A stretch of DNA of 64,000 bases from Puniceicoccaceae bacterium (GCA_018402305.1 JAGYJE010000002.1:124001-188000), one strand, 5' to 3'. Positions 32,787-42,312 are shown, counted from the stretch's first letter. The notes: generated from the sequence alone by a model not told the origin. Translations and numbers: made by a program.

Positions 32787-35700
32787 CTATGGCAGCGTGA
32801 AACGCAGCCGGAAGAACTGCGCGGGTGTCTCGGTCAGGTTATCGGGAGCGGCGTAGGTGAAGGTGTCAAAGCCCGCCTCGGGATCGTCCACCGATGGGCT
32901 GCCGACTTGGGCCGCCGGGGTGAGTTCGGTCCATGTGCCCGCAAGGTCGTTGGTCCATTCCACGATGACGGTGATGTCGTCGACTGCTTGGCGCAGCGTA
33001 AACTGGAACTGCGGTGTGGGGCTGCCGCTTTCGCTGGCTTCGGGCAGAAAACCTCCGGTCGCATAGAGTACCCCGTTACTGAAACCACGACCCACTGGAT
33101 CGGCGTCGAAGTCCGCCTCGTCGCCGCTGAGTTCCAGGTCGCTCATGAAGCTGGCGAACCCGCCTGCGGCTTCCGCCACCGTCAGGGTGAAGGTCTGAGT
33201 CTGGGAGAGATGGCCGTCCGAAACGGAGAGGACCACCGAGGCCGGGCCCAGATCGGAGGCGTCAGGCGTGCCCGTCAGAGTTGCGCTGCCGTCGCCGTTA
33301 TCCGAAAGCGAGAGCCAGGCCGGGCCGTCCACCAGGGTCAGACTGCGCGGATCACTATCCGTTGTGCTGATGGCGTAGCTGTAGGCCGTGCCTTCCGTCG
33401 CTTCGCTCGCCGGGGTGGAGGTGAAGACGGGCCGGCCGTTTTGCCAGGGGGAGAAGTCCTGCTCCCTCGTTTGGCCATCCCATTCATTCGGCGAGCCGAA
33501 GGTGCTCTGTCTCTTGCCGTCGTCGTAGCCCTCGGTCACGGGATCGTCCGAGGCTTGCACCGTCGGTTTGACAGTCGGGCGAGGCTCGCCCTCAAGCTCG
33601 AAAATTTCCGTATCGGCGATGCCACTACGCGGCGCGATTCCCTCGCCAGCCGGTCCGAAGACCCAGGCATCGGAGGCATCGCGGATGAGGAATTGCGTAT
33701 TGTCATTGCTGATGCGGATACCGCTGACTTCACCCGCCTCCACCGTGAAACCGGAGCTGGCCGCCTGATCGATCATTTGGCTATCACCCACCCAGACATG
33801 GGTCCAGGCGTAGCCGTCGGTGGCGAAGGCATCGTTCATGGCCAGATTGGTATCAAGGCCACCGTTGGCACTGTCGTCTTCGGAGAAGGTTAGGATGGTG
33901 CCAGCGGGCACGGCGGCCCAGAAGGTGTCCTGGGAAAGCACGATGCGCGACTCGGCCTCGAAGGGGAAGACGGCTTCGTCGCGAATCTCGATCGCCCAGC
34001 CGCGCATGTCAACGGTGCCACGACCGCCATCGCCCACCACAACCAACTCGAACCAGTCGCCCCCGTTCCCCTCGACCCGGCCAAAGTGAGTGTCGCGCGC
34101 CACACTGGGCAGGTTGCCCTCTGCATCGGCAGCGGCATCGCCCCCGCCGAGGAAGTTCGAGCCGGGAACAGCGTTATATTCGTTCAGGATAACCGTTGGG
34201 TTTGAGGGGTAAACCGTCAGGCGGACAATCTGGGGGGTGGTATCGCCCCCGGCGGTGGCCTCGATGCGAAGGTCCAGAAAACCGGCATTGCCGACTCCAG
34301 GTGTCCCGGAAAGGGTGCTACCGCTCAGGCTGAGCCAAGCAGGCAAGGCATTGCCATTCGCCTGCGCGACGCTGAGGCTGGCCGTCCGGTCCAGCCCGAT
34401 GACGTAGCTGTAGGTCTCGCCGACGTGCGCCTCGCGTGGTGGGGTGGAGGTGAAAACCGGCGCCGTGTAGGCGCTTGTTGTGAAGACGGAAAAGTCCTGG
34501 CTTTGGTTGCCGCCGCTCCACTCGTTGGGGGCACCGAAGGTGCTGGAGGTGCCATCTTGGTAGAGGCCGAAATACGGATCCGGCTTCAAGCCAAAGGCCA
34601 AGGGATTCTCCTCCAGTTTAAAGACCTCGCGGGAGTTGACTCCAAGTCCGGTGGGCAGGCCATCTTCGAAGTTGGCGGGCACCGGCTCGCCGACGGGACC
34701 GTAGAGTGTTTCGCCCAGAGCGTCTTCGATCCGGATCAGGGTATCGTCGTGGCTGATGGAGAAGCCCGCCAAGTCACTGGCCGACTGATCGATGAAGAAA
34801 GGGTCGTCCAGCTGGATATTCGTCCAGGCGAATCCGTTCGTGCCCAGTTCATTGACCCGATTGATGGCGGTCGATGTGTCGAAGCCCCCGGCATCGGGGC
34901 GGTCAATGAAGGTGAGGATCGTGCCCGCCGGAACAGCCGCCCAGTAGCTGTCTTGTGAGAGCACGATGGAGCGATCCGCCTCCCCGTTGTCGGAAACCTT
35001 GATCACCCAGCCGCGCATATCGACCGTCGATCCGGCAGTGCCGTCGCCGAGCACCACGAGCTCAAACCAATCACCACCATTACCCTCGATCCGGCCAAAG
35101 AAGCTGTCTTCCTTGTCGGAGGCTTCCAATCCATCCGTGTCCAGCCAGCGGTCGCTGCGCACGGCATTGTATTCGTTGACTATGACCGGGCTGTCGTCGC
35201 GAAAAATAATCAAGTTCAGGGTCTGCGTGCCAGTGAGGGCGGCGGGACTGTCGTCGGTCACGAGCAGTTCGATACTATGCTCCCCGACCTCGCTGGAAGT
35301 GAGCGGTCCGGTGCTGGAAAGGGTGGCGGTGCCGTCGCCATTATCGGTCAGCGTGACCCAGGCAGGCTTGCTCGTCGCCGAGATGGTGAGCGAGTCACCA
35401 TTGCCATCCTGGGCGGAAACAGTAAAGACGGACACGGACAAATTGAGTCCCGCTCGCCCGTAGGTAACCGGCTTCGAGGTAAAGGCTGGAGCGAGAGGTG
35501 TCGGCGCGGCTCCGGTCTCGACGACGCCGGGCGAGCCAACATCCAGCCCTTGGGCGGCAGCAAAAGCACCATTTGCGCCTGCCATAGCAAAGGTATAGCG
35601 GGGGGCAGCCACGCTGGAGGTCGGGTCCCAGATCAATGAAAAATAAACCTGGCCCCCACCCGCCGATGGACCCGCATGCCCACCCAGTGAAGGATCGCCA

Positions 35701-36161
35701 CTGCTTCGGGTAAACCCGGCCGCTGCGTAACTCAGCGAAACAACGAGGTTATCACTGGCATCGAAAATGTTCACTTGGTCGTTTTGTCCCAGCCCGAGGC
35801 CACTTCCGCTGTAGGTGAATACCTGGGTCGTCTCCGGGATGCCCCACCAGTTGCGAAATTCAGACGGCGTCAAAGCTTCGACAAAAACGACCGATTCACC
35901 CGGCCCTATCGAAATCGAACCAAAAGTAAATGCGACCGCAGGGTTGGCGGTGTCATCATCATATTTCCAACCCGTTAGGTCCACCGGAGCGGCCCCGAAA
36001 TTCGTCAGTTCGAAGAAGTCCTCACCTCCAGAGAAGTCCTGCTTCGATTGAATCTCCGTGATCAGGATTTGGCTCTGCGCGGAGGCGGCGAAAAAACAGC
36101 TGAAACAGGCGGTGCTGATCCAACGAAGAGTTGATTGGGCGGCGGGCTTTGGATACTTCAT
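32787..36161 (-). CDS. Secreted lamin-tail-domain / Ig-like repeat protein
   Basis: 1124 aa with a signal peptide (STACFSCFFAASAQS). Residues about 31-150 form a lamin-tail domain (ILITEIQSKQDFSGGEDFFE then NFGAAPVDLTGWKYDDD). Next come putative-Ig (He_PIG-like) modules, recognised by PAWVTLTDNGDGTATLSSTG and PAWLSLSDNGDGSATLTGTP. Two long copies of a second lamin-tail-like module follow the text VNEYNAV/LNEYNAV...GNGGDWFELVVxGDG...DMRGW. Such modules are adhesive or help exported enzymes; no catalytic motif is seen. The C-terminus (FFRLRFTLP) resembles a short sorting tail without PEP. It is the last gene after the TonB receptor and choice-of-anchor I genes, 33 bp behind the latter, and probably in one operon. 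Confidence 0.78.
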   Translation of the reverse strand: MKYPKPAAQSTLRWISTACFSCFFAASAQSQILITEIQSKQDFSGGEDFFELTNFGAAPVDLTGWKYDDDTANPAVAFTFGSISIGPGESVVFVEALTPSEFRNWWGIPETTQVFTYSGSGLGLGQNDQVNIFDASDNLVVSLSYAAAGFTRSSGDPSLGGHAGPSAGGGQVYFSLIWDPTSSVAAPRYTFAMAGANGAFAAAQGLDVGSPGVVETGAAPTPLAPAFTSKPVTYGRAGLNLSVSVFTVSAQDGNGDSLTISATSKPAWVTLTDNGDGTATLSSTGPLTSSEVGEHSIELLVTDDSPAALTGTQTLNLIIFRDDSPVIVNEYNAVRSDRWLDTDGLEASDKEDSFFGRIEGNGGDWFELVVLGDGTAGSTVDMRGWVIKVSDNGEADRSIVLSQDSYWAAVPAGTILTFIDRPDAGGFDTSTAINRVNELGTNGFAWTNIQLDDPFFIDQSASDLAGFSISHDDTLIRIEDALGETLYGPVGEPVPANFEDGLPTGLGVNSREVFKLEENPLAFGLKPDPYFGLYQDGTSSTFGAPNEWSGGNQSQDFSVFTTSAYTAPVFTSTPPREAHVGETYSYVIGLDRTASLSVAQANGNALPAWLSLSGSTLSGTPGVGNAGFLDLRIEATAGGDTTPQIVRLTVYPSNPTVILNEYNAVPGSNFLGGGDAAADAEGNLPSVARDTHFGRVEGNGGDWFELVVVGDGGRGTVDMRGWAIEIRDEAVFPFEAESRIVLSQDTFWAAVPAGTILTFSEDDSANGGLDTNLAMNDAFATDGYAWTHVWVGDSQMIDQAASSGFTVEAGEVSGIRISNDNTQFLIRDASDAWVFGPAGEGIAPRSGIADTEIFELEGEPRPTVKPTVQASDDPVTEGYDDGKRQSTFGSPNEWDGQTREQDFSPWQNGRPVFTSTPASEATEGTAYSYAISTTDSDPRSLTLVDGPAWLSLSDNGDGSATLTGTPDASDLGPASVVLSVSDGHLSQTQTFTLTVAEAAGGFASFMSDLELSGDEADFDADPVGRGFSNGVLYATGGFLPEASESGSPTPQFQFTLRQAVDDITVIVEWTNDLAGTWTELTPAAQVGSPSVDDPEAGFDTFTYAAPDNLTETPAQFFRLRFTLP

Positions 36162-36194
36162 AATTTTTGGTGGGTGAAATGTTAAAACGAATGA

Positions 36195-37826
36195 CTATTC
36201 AAGGATTTCGAATATGGCGATGGAGTGACTACCCTCGTAGGCCACAGCCATAAGGAAGCGGCCATCGGCGCGCTTTTCCGGCGCGATCAACTGGATGCTT
36301 TCCGGGGAAAAATCCCCGACTGGTTCGAGGTTGATGTAGGCTTCGAAGACGGGATGGGCAGGGTCTTCCGCGCGGAAGAGAAAGATCCCGTTCTGGCGCT
36401 CAGCCCCCACTGCGATCCAAAGCGCGTCGCGGTAAACCGTGGCCGCGAGGGCCTCAATTTCCGGACCTTTGTTATCGGAGCGGGTATCGCGGCGGCGCTC
36501 GGTGCCTCGGTTGATGTTAAAGCGGCGGGGATCCCGCAGCATGGGGTAACGCTCGAAAAAGGAACCGCTATCGAAAATTCTCTGGCCCGTAGCTCCATCC
36601 AATATGGAGAAGCTGCGCGTCCCGAACATGGTCGGGCGGACGATGCGGCCGTCCGCATCCAGGCCGTCCAACTTCGAAACTTGCAGTCGCCCGAGGTAGG
36701 GATCGCCCAGCGGGTCAGCGCCCAGCTGGGCTTTGAGCTCGGCGCGCAGCTCGGGATGCAGGCGGGGGCCGTCCACCCCGGCATGTTTCAGCCGCATACG
36801 GTCGTCGGCGTCGGAACGGGCATCGCCTTCGTTGGCGGTTAGGATGAGCGTCCGGCCCTGGAATTTAACGGCCTTGATCGTGTCGGGCATGGGCAGGCCA
36901 GCGACTGGATGACGCACCTGGGCACTGGGCGAGCCAAAGGCACCGTCACGATCCGAAGGGTCGATCTCAACCTCGATCGTGCCCAGGTCGTGAATTGCCA
37001 GCCAGCGGCGGGAGGCCAGATCGAAAACCGCGAGGGCATTGTTTTCCTGAAGCGAGACGTAAACGCGCCCCTCCGACTCCGCCACATACTCCGGCTCGAG
37101 GGCGATGCGGATATCGGTCCCAGGGCCATGGTGGTTGCGAATGCCATCGAGCATGGCATCTGTCGCCCCGAGCGCGGCGGTAAAGGGGTAGGTTTGCGCG
37201 GCCTCGGTCGAGAGCTGGCCCAAGTCACTTGCCTGGCCAATGCCAGTGAGATCGATAACGGTCAGCGAACCGGGCACTTGAGGGCCCCGCCGTTGATACT
37301 CAGCCTCGTCCGCGACGAGGAGAAAGCGGCCCTCTGTGGAAAAGAGCACCGAATCGGGGTGGTAACCCGTCGGCAGGACCGCCAAGGTCTCGCCCGAGCG
37401 ATAGTCGAAAAGAACCACGCGCCCGGTCTGCCGGTTGCTGGGCTCGGGAATCAAGGCGGCGGCACCGAAGCCCCGCCCCAGCGGATCCACCGTGACCGAG
37501 CTGACATCAAAGCCGCGCACCTTCTCCGGCCAAACCGAGGCATCGAAATCAATGCGCCGGAGCAACTCGGGCTGCGCCGGGTCCGCCAGATCGATCACTT
37601 CCACACCTCGGCCGTGCCGGTGATGGGAGCGCGTCGAGACCAGCACCTGCTCCTTCGCCGCGTATTCAATAATCTCCGCACCACCCGGCTTCATGGCGTA
37701 GCGGGCCAAGAACTCCAGGCGGACGGTCTCGCCAAGGGCGGGTATTCCGGAAAGAAAGAGAAAGCCCAGACCCGCAAAGAAGCGAGCGTGATTGCCGTGA
37801 ATAAACTGACTCAAGTGAAAGCGCAT
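36195..37826 (-). CDS. Secreted choice-of-anchor I beta-propeller protein
   Basis: 543 aa. A signal peptide is at residues 1-32 (FFAGLGFLFLSGIPALG). The body reads as repeated beta-propeller blades with the family-typical ALEPEYVAESEGRVYVSLQE then NNALAVFDLASRRWLAIHDL then PMPDTIKAVKFQGRTLILTA then NEGDARSDADD, and near the end DNKGPEIEALAATVY, the pattern of the choice-of-anchor I family. Related proteins resemble phytase-like or esterase-like propellers; no definite catalytic site is seen. It starts 10 bp after the TonB-receptor stop, so the two are tightly linked, and it precedes the lamin-tail protein. It is probably surface or periplasmic. Confidence 0.82.
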   Translation of the reverse strand: MRFHLSQFIHGNHARFFAGLGFLFLSGIPALGETVRLEFLARYAMKPGGAEIIEYAAKEQVLVSTRSHHRHGRGVEVIDLADPAQPELLRRIDFDASVWPEKVRGFDVSSVTVDPLGRGFGAAALIPEPSNRQTGRVVLFDYRSGETLAVLPTGYHPDSVLFSTEGRFLLVADEAEYQRRGPQVPGSLTVIDLTGIGQASDLGQLSTEAAQTYPFTAALGATDAMLDGIRNHHGPGTDIRIALEPEYVAESEGRVYVSLQENNALAVFDLASRRWLAIHDLGTIEVEIDPSDRDGAFGSPSAQVRHPVAGLPMPDTIKAVKFQGRTLILTANEGDARSDADDRMRLKHAGVDGPRLHPELRAELKAQLGADPLGDPYLGRLQVSKLDGLDADGRIVRPTMFGTRSFSILDGATGQRIFDSGSFFERYPMLRDPRRFNINRGTERRRDTRSDNKGPEIEALAATVYRDALWIAVGAERQNGIFLFRAEDPAHPVFEAYINLEPVGDFSPESIQLIAPEKRADGRFLMAVAYEGSHSIAIFEILE

Positions 37827-37835
37827 ACCATCGGT

Positions 37836-40457
37836 CTAGAATTTATATTGAAAGCCGAGGAGGAACTCGCGTCCCAGTTCCAGGTATTCCACCACCCGGC
37901 GCGAGTCTCCCTCATAGAGCAGGAAGGGCTCGTTACTGAGGTTGCGAACTTCAAAGAAGACTTCGAACTGGCGCGAGAAATTGTATTCCAGGGAAAAATC
38001 CAGCGTCGTGCGCGCATCGACCCAGCGGTCGCCAGTGCCGAAGCCGCCGTCGGCGGTGCCACCGATGGAATCCAGCTGCTCGCTGGCGTAGCTGGCTACC
38101 AGAGTGGCGAAGAGTCCGTCACGCCGGTAAAAGAGCCCCATGTTGCCAAAGTGCTCAGGTGTCTCCTGCAAGTTGGTGCGCCGCTGGTTGCCGTTGAGGG
38201 TGCTCACATCCTGCCGCGAATCGGTGTAACGATAATTGGCCAAGACGCCGAATCCATCTAAAAAGCCAGGCAGAAAATCGAAGCGTTGATAGGCATTGAG
38301 GCGAAACCCGGTCGCCTCGCCATCCTCGGCATTGAGAAAAGTCTGCACGCGATAGCGGGGCTGATTCAACTGGAAGGGAGAATCACCGAGCGGCAGGCCG
38401 TCTCGAATTTGATCGGCTGTGGCCAGCGCTCCGTGCCGCAAGATCGGACTCTCGTGCCGACGGTGAAAGGCTCCCGCACTGAAGAAGCTGCCGAGGCGAT
38501 TCTGCCAGTCCACTGAAAAATCGAAGTGCATGATTTCGTCGATGTCCAAGCCACTATTAGCGGCCTCCACCGAAGGCTCCTCCCCGTCATCCTCGTCGAT
38601 CGCGATGAGCGGCGCCCGCTCCTCCGCCCGAGGACGGGCGAGTGCGTTGGACCACTGCGCCCGGATAATCAGCTCGGGACGCGGTTGGTAGCGCACCGCG
38701 AGCGCAGGGAGCAAGTGCACCTCGTTCCGCTGTTCACGTTGCGGGTCATTGAAGAAAATTTGCCCCCCCGGAAAAAAAGGATTTCCGCTCGGCTCCTCGC
38801 CATTCCACTCGATGTGCCGGGCGCGGTCGTCGAACTCCGTCCGCTCCGCTCGAACTCCGCCATGGAAACTCCAATCCCCGCGCTGGTAACTCTCGGCCCA
38901 GAAGACGGCCTGGACCACCTGATCGCCGTTGTAATCCTCGCGGGTCGAGCGGTAGGTTGACTCCAATTCCTGCAAACCGGTCGTCGCCAGTCCACGAGCC
39001 GCGTCCGGATCGATGCGCGGACCGAAGTCGTTGCCGAGTATCGGCGGCAAGCTGTCTGCATTCAGAGCGGCACTCAGGGGCGCCCCGCCCGCTGGCTGAA
39101 AACGCAGATACTCTTGGTCGTAGACCTTACGCTGGCGGGTGTAGGCGACACCTCCGCTCCAGGAGCGCCCCGACTCAAAGGATTCCTTGCCTGAATCAAG
39201 CTCCAGAGCCAACTGACGATACTCAAAAAGGCGACGATTGTCTTCGGTTTCGATTCGATCGAGGAGAATATTGGCTGGATCCAGTGCCTGATCGCGCACT
39301 GCATCCGAGACGTAGTCGAGATCCGGCAGGGAATCGCCGCCAAGGGAATACCGGTAGCTGAAATCGCTATCCCGGTGGCGGTATTCACTGTCGCGGCGGT
39401 CGGGCTCGCGCTTATCGCGACGGGCGAACTGAGCGCTCCCCCGCAGCAGCCAGCCGCGCTCAAAGCGGTGCTCAAGAGCCGTATCGAAGCCCCAGCGCTC
39501 CTCCTCCTCCAATTCATCTTTCAGCTTGTGCTCAAGGCGACTTTGCCCCGGCCGGTTGGGCTGCGAGCGCATGGTGGCACTTTCCAGCACGTCTCCCCTC
39601 ACGTCCGTGGCGGGAGTATAATCGAAAATCGCCGAAGCCGCCCGTCCGTCGGAATTGGAGTCGAACTCGATCGCATCGCGGCGCTCGATATCCTGCGTAT
39701 CGACAAAAAGCAGACGCAGGTAGGCTTGGGTGTCTTCCGTGGGCTCCCAATTGAAGTTGAGCCCGTATTCGTAGCGCTCGCGCTCCACCTCAGAGTGGCG
39801 CACTTGGTATTCATCCAGAAAGAGCGGATTGTTCGTTGAATTGACGGGCTGGCTAAAGTCGAAGCCCCAATCGTTTTTCAGCCCGTCCGCCCCGAAGTAG
39901 TAGCGCCGCTGCTGCGCGTAGAAGAAAACACCCAAAGACTCGTCTGCCCCCAACTGAGTGGCCAGACGCACACGGTTCCGCCAGGAGGGACGACCGTCGA
40001 AATCCTCCACCACATCGTAGTAGCGGGCTTGGCCCTGAACGGAGGCGAAGAAGCCATCGTAATCCAAACCGGATCGATTTGACATATTGACGAAGCCACC
40101 CAGCCGCTGGCTTTTTTGCCGCGTGGCCAGATACCCCCCATCGGGCTGAAAAATCCCCTCGTCGCGCTCATCCGAAAACTCGGTAAAAAGCTCCGCCGAA
40201 CTGCTGACAAAGGGCGGACGCTCCATCTGCATGCGCTCGGCCAGATCGTCAGGCAAGAGCTCAAAGGTAAATGCCGGATAGTCGCTCCAGCCCCCGGGCG
40301 GCACGGATTGCCCACTCCCGAATCCATTGATATCGGCGATGCGCTCGTTATCGACGGAGGGAGTCGCACCCAAAAGCGTCGAAACAGCCGAAGCCCAGAA
40401 AAACAGGATTTGGTTGGACCTCATGGAACTAAGTATTCGCTGACGCAGAAGTTTCAT
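37836..40457 (-). CDS. TonB-dependent receptor with shortened plug
   Basis: 873 aa from the Met at 40457, chosen because GGTGA lies just upstream and the next residues lead into a hydrophobic segment (ILFFWASAVSTLLGA). The C-terminal two-thirds is a beta-barrel with alternating hydrophobic strands, many DYNGDQ/EARR-type loops, NYRYTDSRQDVSTLNGNQRR typical of the TonB barrel repeat region, and a final aromatic residue (GFQYKF). The N-terminal plug is poorly recognisable: the usual TonB box and plug core (about 120-160 aa) seem reduced. It would import a substrate through the outer membrane with the ExbBD-TonB energy source, which is not in the window. Its neighbours suggest a shared substrate, unknown. 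Confidence 0.78.
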   Translation of the reverse strand: MKLLRQRILSSMRSNQILFFWASAVSTLLGATPSVDNERIADINGFGSGQSVPPGGWSDYPAFTFELLPDDLAERMQMERPPFVSSSAELFTEFSDERDEGIFQPDGGYLATRQKSQRLGGFVNMSNRSGLDYDGFFASVQGQARYYDVVEDFDGRPSWRNRVRLATQLGADESLGVFFYAQQRRYYFGADGLKNDWGFDFSQPVNSTNNPLFLDEYQVRHSEVERERYEYGLNFNWEPTEDTQAYLRLLFVDTQDIERRDAIEFDSNSDGRAASAIFDYTPATDVRGDVLESATMRSQPNRPGQSRLEHKLKDELEEEERWGFDTALEHRFERGWLLRGSAQFARRDKREPDRRDSEYRHRDSDFSYRYSLGGDSLPDLDYVSDAVRDQALDPANILLDRIETEDNRRLFEYRQLALELDSGKESFESGRSWSGGVAYTRQRKVYDQEYLRFQPAGGAPLSAALNADSLPPILGNDFGPRIDPDAARGLATTGLQELESTYRSTREDYNGDQVVQAVFWAESYQRGDWSFHGGVRAERTEFDDRARHIEWNGEEPSGNPFFPGGQIFFNDPQREQRNEVHLLPALAVRYQPRPELIIRAQWSNALARPRAEERAPLIAIDEDDGEEPSVEAANSGLDIDEIMHFDFSVDWQNRLGSFFSAGAFHRRHESPILRHGALATADQIRDGLPLGDSPFQLNQPRYRVQTFLNAEDGEATGFRLNAYQRFDFLPGFLDGFGVLANYRYTDSRQDVSTLNGNQRRTNLQETPEHFGNMGLFYRRDGLFATLVASYASEQLDSIGGTADGGFGTGDRWVDARTTLDFSLEYNFSRQFEVFFEVRNLSNEPFLLYEGDSRRVVEYLELGREFLLGFQYKF

Positions 40458-40607
40458 GAAATCACCAGATCGTTTCCAGCACGACAGCACCGTCAAGTTT
40501 GTAGGGCGCGAGTAATGTTACAATTGTGAAAACCTACAGTTCTGTCTTCCATCCTCAACATCTGGCTTTTGAGAAAGATTTAAAGTGAGAAAGATTTAAA
40601 AAGATTT

Positions 40608-40666
40608 AAAGGACACCCACATTTTTTGATTTAAAGGACACCCACATTTTTGACACCCACATTTTA
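40608..40666. repeat. Three GACACCCACA motifs in tandem
   Basis: AAAGGACACCCACA occurs at 40608-40621 and 40633-40646, and a shorter TGACACCCACA at about 40650. An inverted copy TGTGGGTGTCCTTT lies at 42734-42747, beyond the HipBST genes. The rest of 40458-40759 has no gene. Confidence 0.8.
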
Positions 40667-40759
40667 GGCGGCAGTGTAAATTAGCCTCTGCTACCTTCAC
40701 GCCTTGGATCGTCTGACAGAACTCTACACACTTCCCGGCTCACGTATCCGTCAAATCAC

Positions 40760-41716
40760 TTACCCTGTCAATTCCAGCCGAAGCGCTCGCTCACGAACCA
40801 ATGCGGCATAGCGTTGCTGGAACTCAACCGAACAGAAACTACACGGGATCAGTTGCAAGGCAGCATCCAGGCTCTTGGCAAAGCGGGCATACGCATTTTC
40901 GATCTGCTTCGCTGTCAATCGTAAGGAAAAACCGAACTGGTCAAAATCGCTGCGCCGCAGTCGCCGTTTACGCCCATTCAAGGTCAATGCCGTCTCTTCG
41001 GGATCCTCCGGCATAAAGAGAATAGTCGGAACCAAATCATAGGCTGGCGATAAGCTCACCTCGCCCCCCAAGCGATAGAGCAGTGAAAAATTCTTCAAAT
41101 GCATATCAGCATTCCCAGTCAGAAAGCAGAAAACATTCAGCTCAAACAGGCACAGTGCATCCAACAACGGGTTATCGCAATGGCACAAGATGACCTTGCC
41201 GACTTGTTCCAATGAGCCGCGATACTTCTCTTCAGTCAATCGATCCGTCAACTGACACATATCTTCCATGTGTTGTTTGGTGGCGCCAATACGATCCATA
41301 CGCCGCGTCACATAACAAAGACGGCCTCCAGCTAACTCAATCAAGCCACATTCCGCAGTGGACAGGCCAAAACACCGCGCCAGACGCATCGTCAAATGCT
41401 CCGACTCGGGTAATTCAGGGAAGCGCTCCACCGGTGGCTTAAGAATATAGCCTCCCTCCATTCCGACCAATGTAAAACGATCATTCTCTCCTTTGGTTCG
41501 CGGCGATTCCAAATGCATAGAGAGCTTGGGCTGCACCCCAGGCACAGTCACTTGTTGACGCACCACTTGCTCGGCCAGTCCATTCAATTGCTCCCAACTA
41601 TAAGGAAACACCGGAGGCTGCTTCGAGCCAAAGAGTTTTTCACAACATACTGGATGATAGCGGGCGGCCGGATCACTCAAAGCCTGAAGGCAAATCTGAC
41701 AGGTGACTTTATGCAT
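40760..41716 (-). CDS. hipT: HipT-type Ser/Thr kinase toxin (HipA C-terminal domain)
   Basis: 318 aa from the Met at 41716. The gene overlaps hipS by 8 bp. HipA-kinase motifs are visible: TVPGVQPKLS (the flexible phosphorylation loop), GGYILKPP with the ATP-binding Lys, SEHLTMRLAR, GNADMHLKNFSLLY (catalytic D and N) and PAYDLVPT (DFG-like Asp). The N-terminus has Cys6, Cys9, His21, Cys24 and Cys25, possibly a zinc site. Known HipT of E. coli O127 has Ser57 and Ser59 in the loop; this protein has Thr57 and Pro59. HipT phosphorylates tryptophanyl-tRNA synthetase in the characterised system. With the small hipS and hipB genes upstream it forms the tripartite HipBST toxin-antitoxin type. Confidence 0.85.
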   Translation of the reverse strand: MHKVTCQICLQALSDPAARYHPVCCEKLFGSKQPPVFPYSWEQLNGLAEQVVRQQVTVPGVQPKLSMHLESPRTKGENDRFTLVGMEGGYILKPPVERFPELPESEHLTMRLARCFGLSTAECGLIELAGGRLCYVTRRMDRIGATKQHMEDMCQLTDRLTEEKYRGSLEQVGKVILCHCDNPLLDALCLFELNVFCFLTGNADMHLKNFSLLYRLGGEVSLSPAYDLVPTILFMPEDPEETALTLNGRKRRLRRSDFDQFGFSLRLTAKQIENAYARFAKSLDAALQLIPCSFCSVEFQQRYAALVRERALRLELTG

Positions 41717-42044
41717 CCTCCACATCCTCCACTGGAATAACGGACACCGCTCCGATACAATCACGGCAACATGCCAACAGCAGCCCCATGCGGTCGCGCG
41801 GGTTCAACTTCCAAGTATGTTCGGCAATATCGAGCAACCAACCTTCGGGGATGAGCCCATCGAAAAAAGGGAACAGCCGCTTATCTTCGTAGCTTTCCAT
41901 TCGTAAAGGCAGCGATAAACTAACCGCCACCGCTCCTTCATCCGCAAGATAGGCACCGTCATAGGTGAAAATATACGATGCGGATCCTTCTTCCAAAACA
42001 CCCGCCAACGAGCCTTGGATAAACACTTCAGCGCGGCGCATCAT
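41709..42044 (-). CDS. hipS: HipS-like small protein (HipA N-terminal subdomain)
   Basis: 111 aa (or 110 from the adjacent Met at 42041). It matches the HipA N-terminal 'couple_hipA' domain: RRAEVFIQGSLAGVLEEGSA, YIFTYDGAYLAD, VSLSLPLRMESYEDKRLFPF then FDGLIPEGWLLD. In HipBST systems this piece is a separate protein, HipS, which acts as the antitoxin to HipT, while HipB represses the operon. The gene overlaps hipB (stop at 42028) by about 14-17 bp and hipT by 8 bp, giving translational coupling. Confidence 0.85.
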   Translation of the reverse strand: MMRRAEVFIQGSLAGVLEEGSASYIFTYDGAYLADEGAVAVSLSLPLRMESYEDKRLFPFFDGLIPEGWLLDIAEHTWKLNPRDRMGLLLACCRDCIGAVSVIPVEDVEDA

Positions 42045-42252
42045 CCACCTCCATACGATAGGCAACTGGCTCCATGCGATGCCCAAACAAGGCCAAGACC
42101 TGGTTGACCTTATCCAAACGCAGCGTGGGCTTCCCCTGCTCCAACTCACGAATAAACCGCAAGCCAACTCCCGCACGATTCGCGAGATCCGGTTGCGTCA
42201 AAGACAAAGCACGACGACGCTGCTTCACAAAACCAGGCAATGGATCTTTCAT
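42028..42252 (-). CDS. hipB: HipB-like Xre-family helix-turn-helix regulator
   Basis: 74 aa from the Met at 42252, with GGGAAG just upstream; a start at 42285 would add 11 residues. A cro/C1-type helix-turn-helix occupies residues 9-65: VKQRRRALSLTQPDLANRAG then GLRFIRELEQGKPTLRLDKV then LFGHRM. It is the first gene of a three-gene hipB-hipS-hipT operon. By analogy it would repress the operon; two identical half-palindromes upstream (42259-42312) are candidate operators. Confidence 0.87.
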   Translation of the reverse strand: MKDPLPGFVKQRRRALSLTQPDLANRAGVGLRFIRELEQGKPTLRLDKVNQVLALFGHRMEPVAYRMEVDDAPR

Positions 42253-42258
42253 AGTCTT

Positions 42259-42312
42259 CCCGTTCGGGTATAAATTCAATGCCAATAGAATAAATGCCCC
42301 CTTTAGGGTATA
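42259..42312. promoter_or_regulatory. Two CCC-N4-GGGTATA sites upstream of hipB
   Basis: CCCGTTCGGGTATA (42259-42272) and CCCTTTAGGGTATA (42299-42312) share a CCCnnnnGGG core plus TATA, exactly 40 bp apart (about four helical turns). This suggests paired repressor sites overlapping the hipB promoter. The base pattern is visible; HipB binding is inference. Confidence 0.55.

Noticed and set aside
36909-38261. Plus-strand open frame of 450 codons
   Set aside because: Antisense to the choice-of-anchor I and TonB-receptor genes; no family signature.
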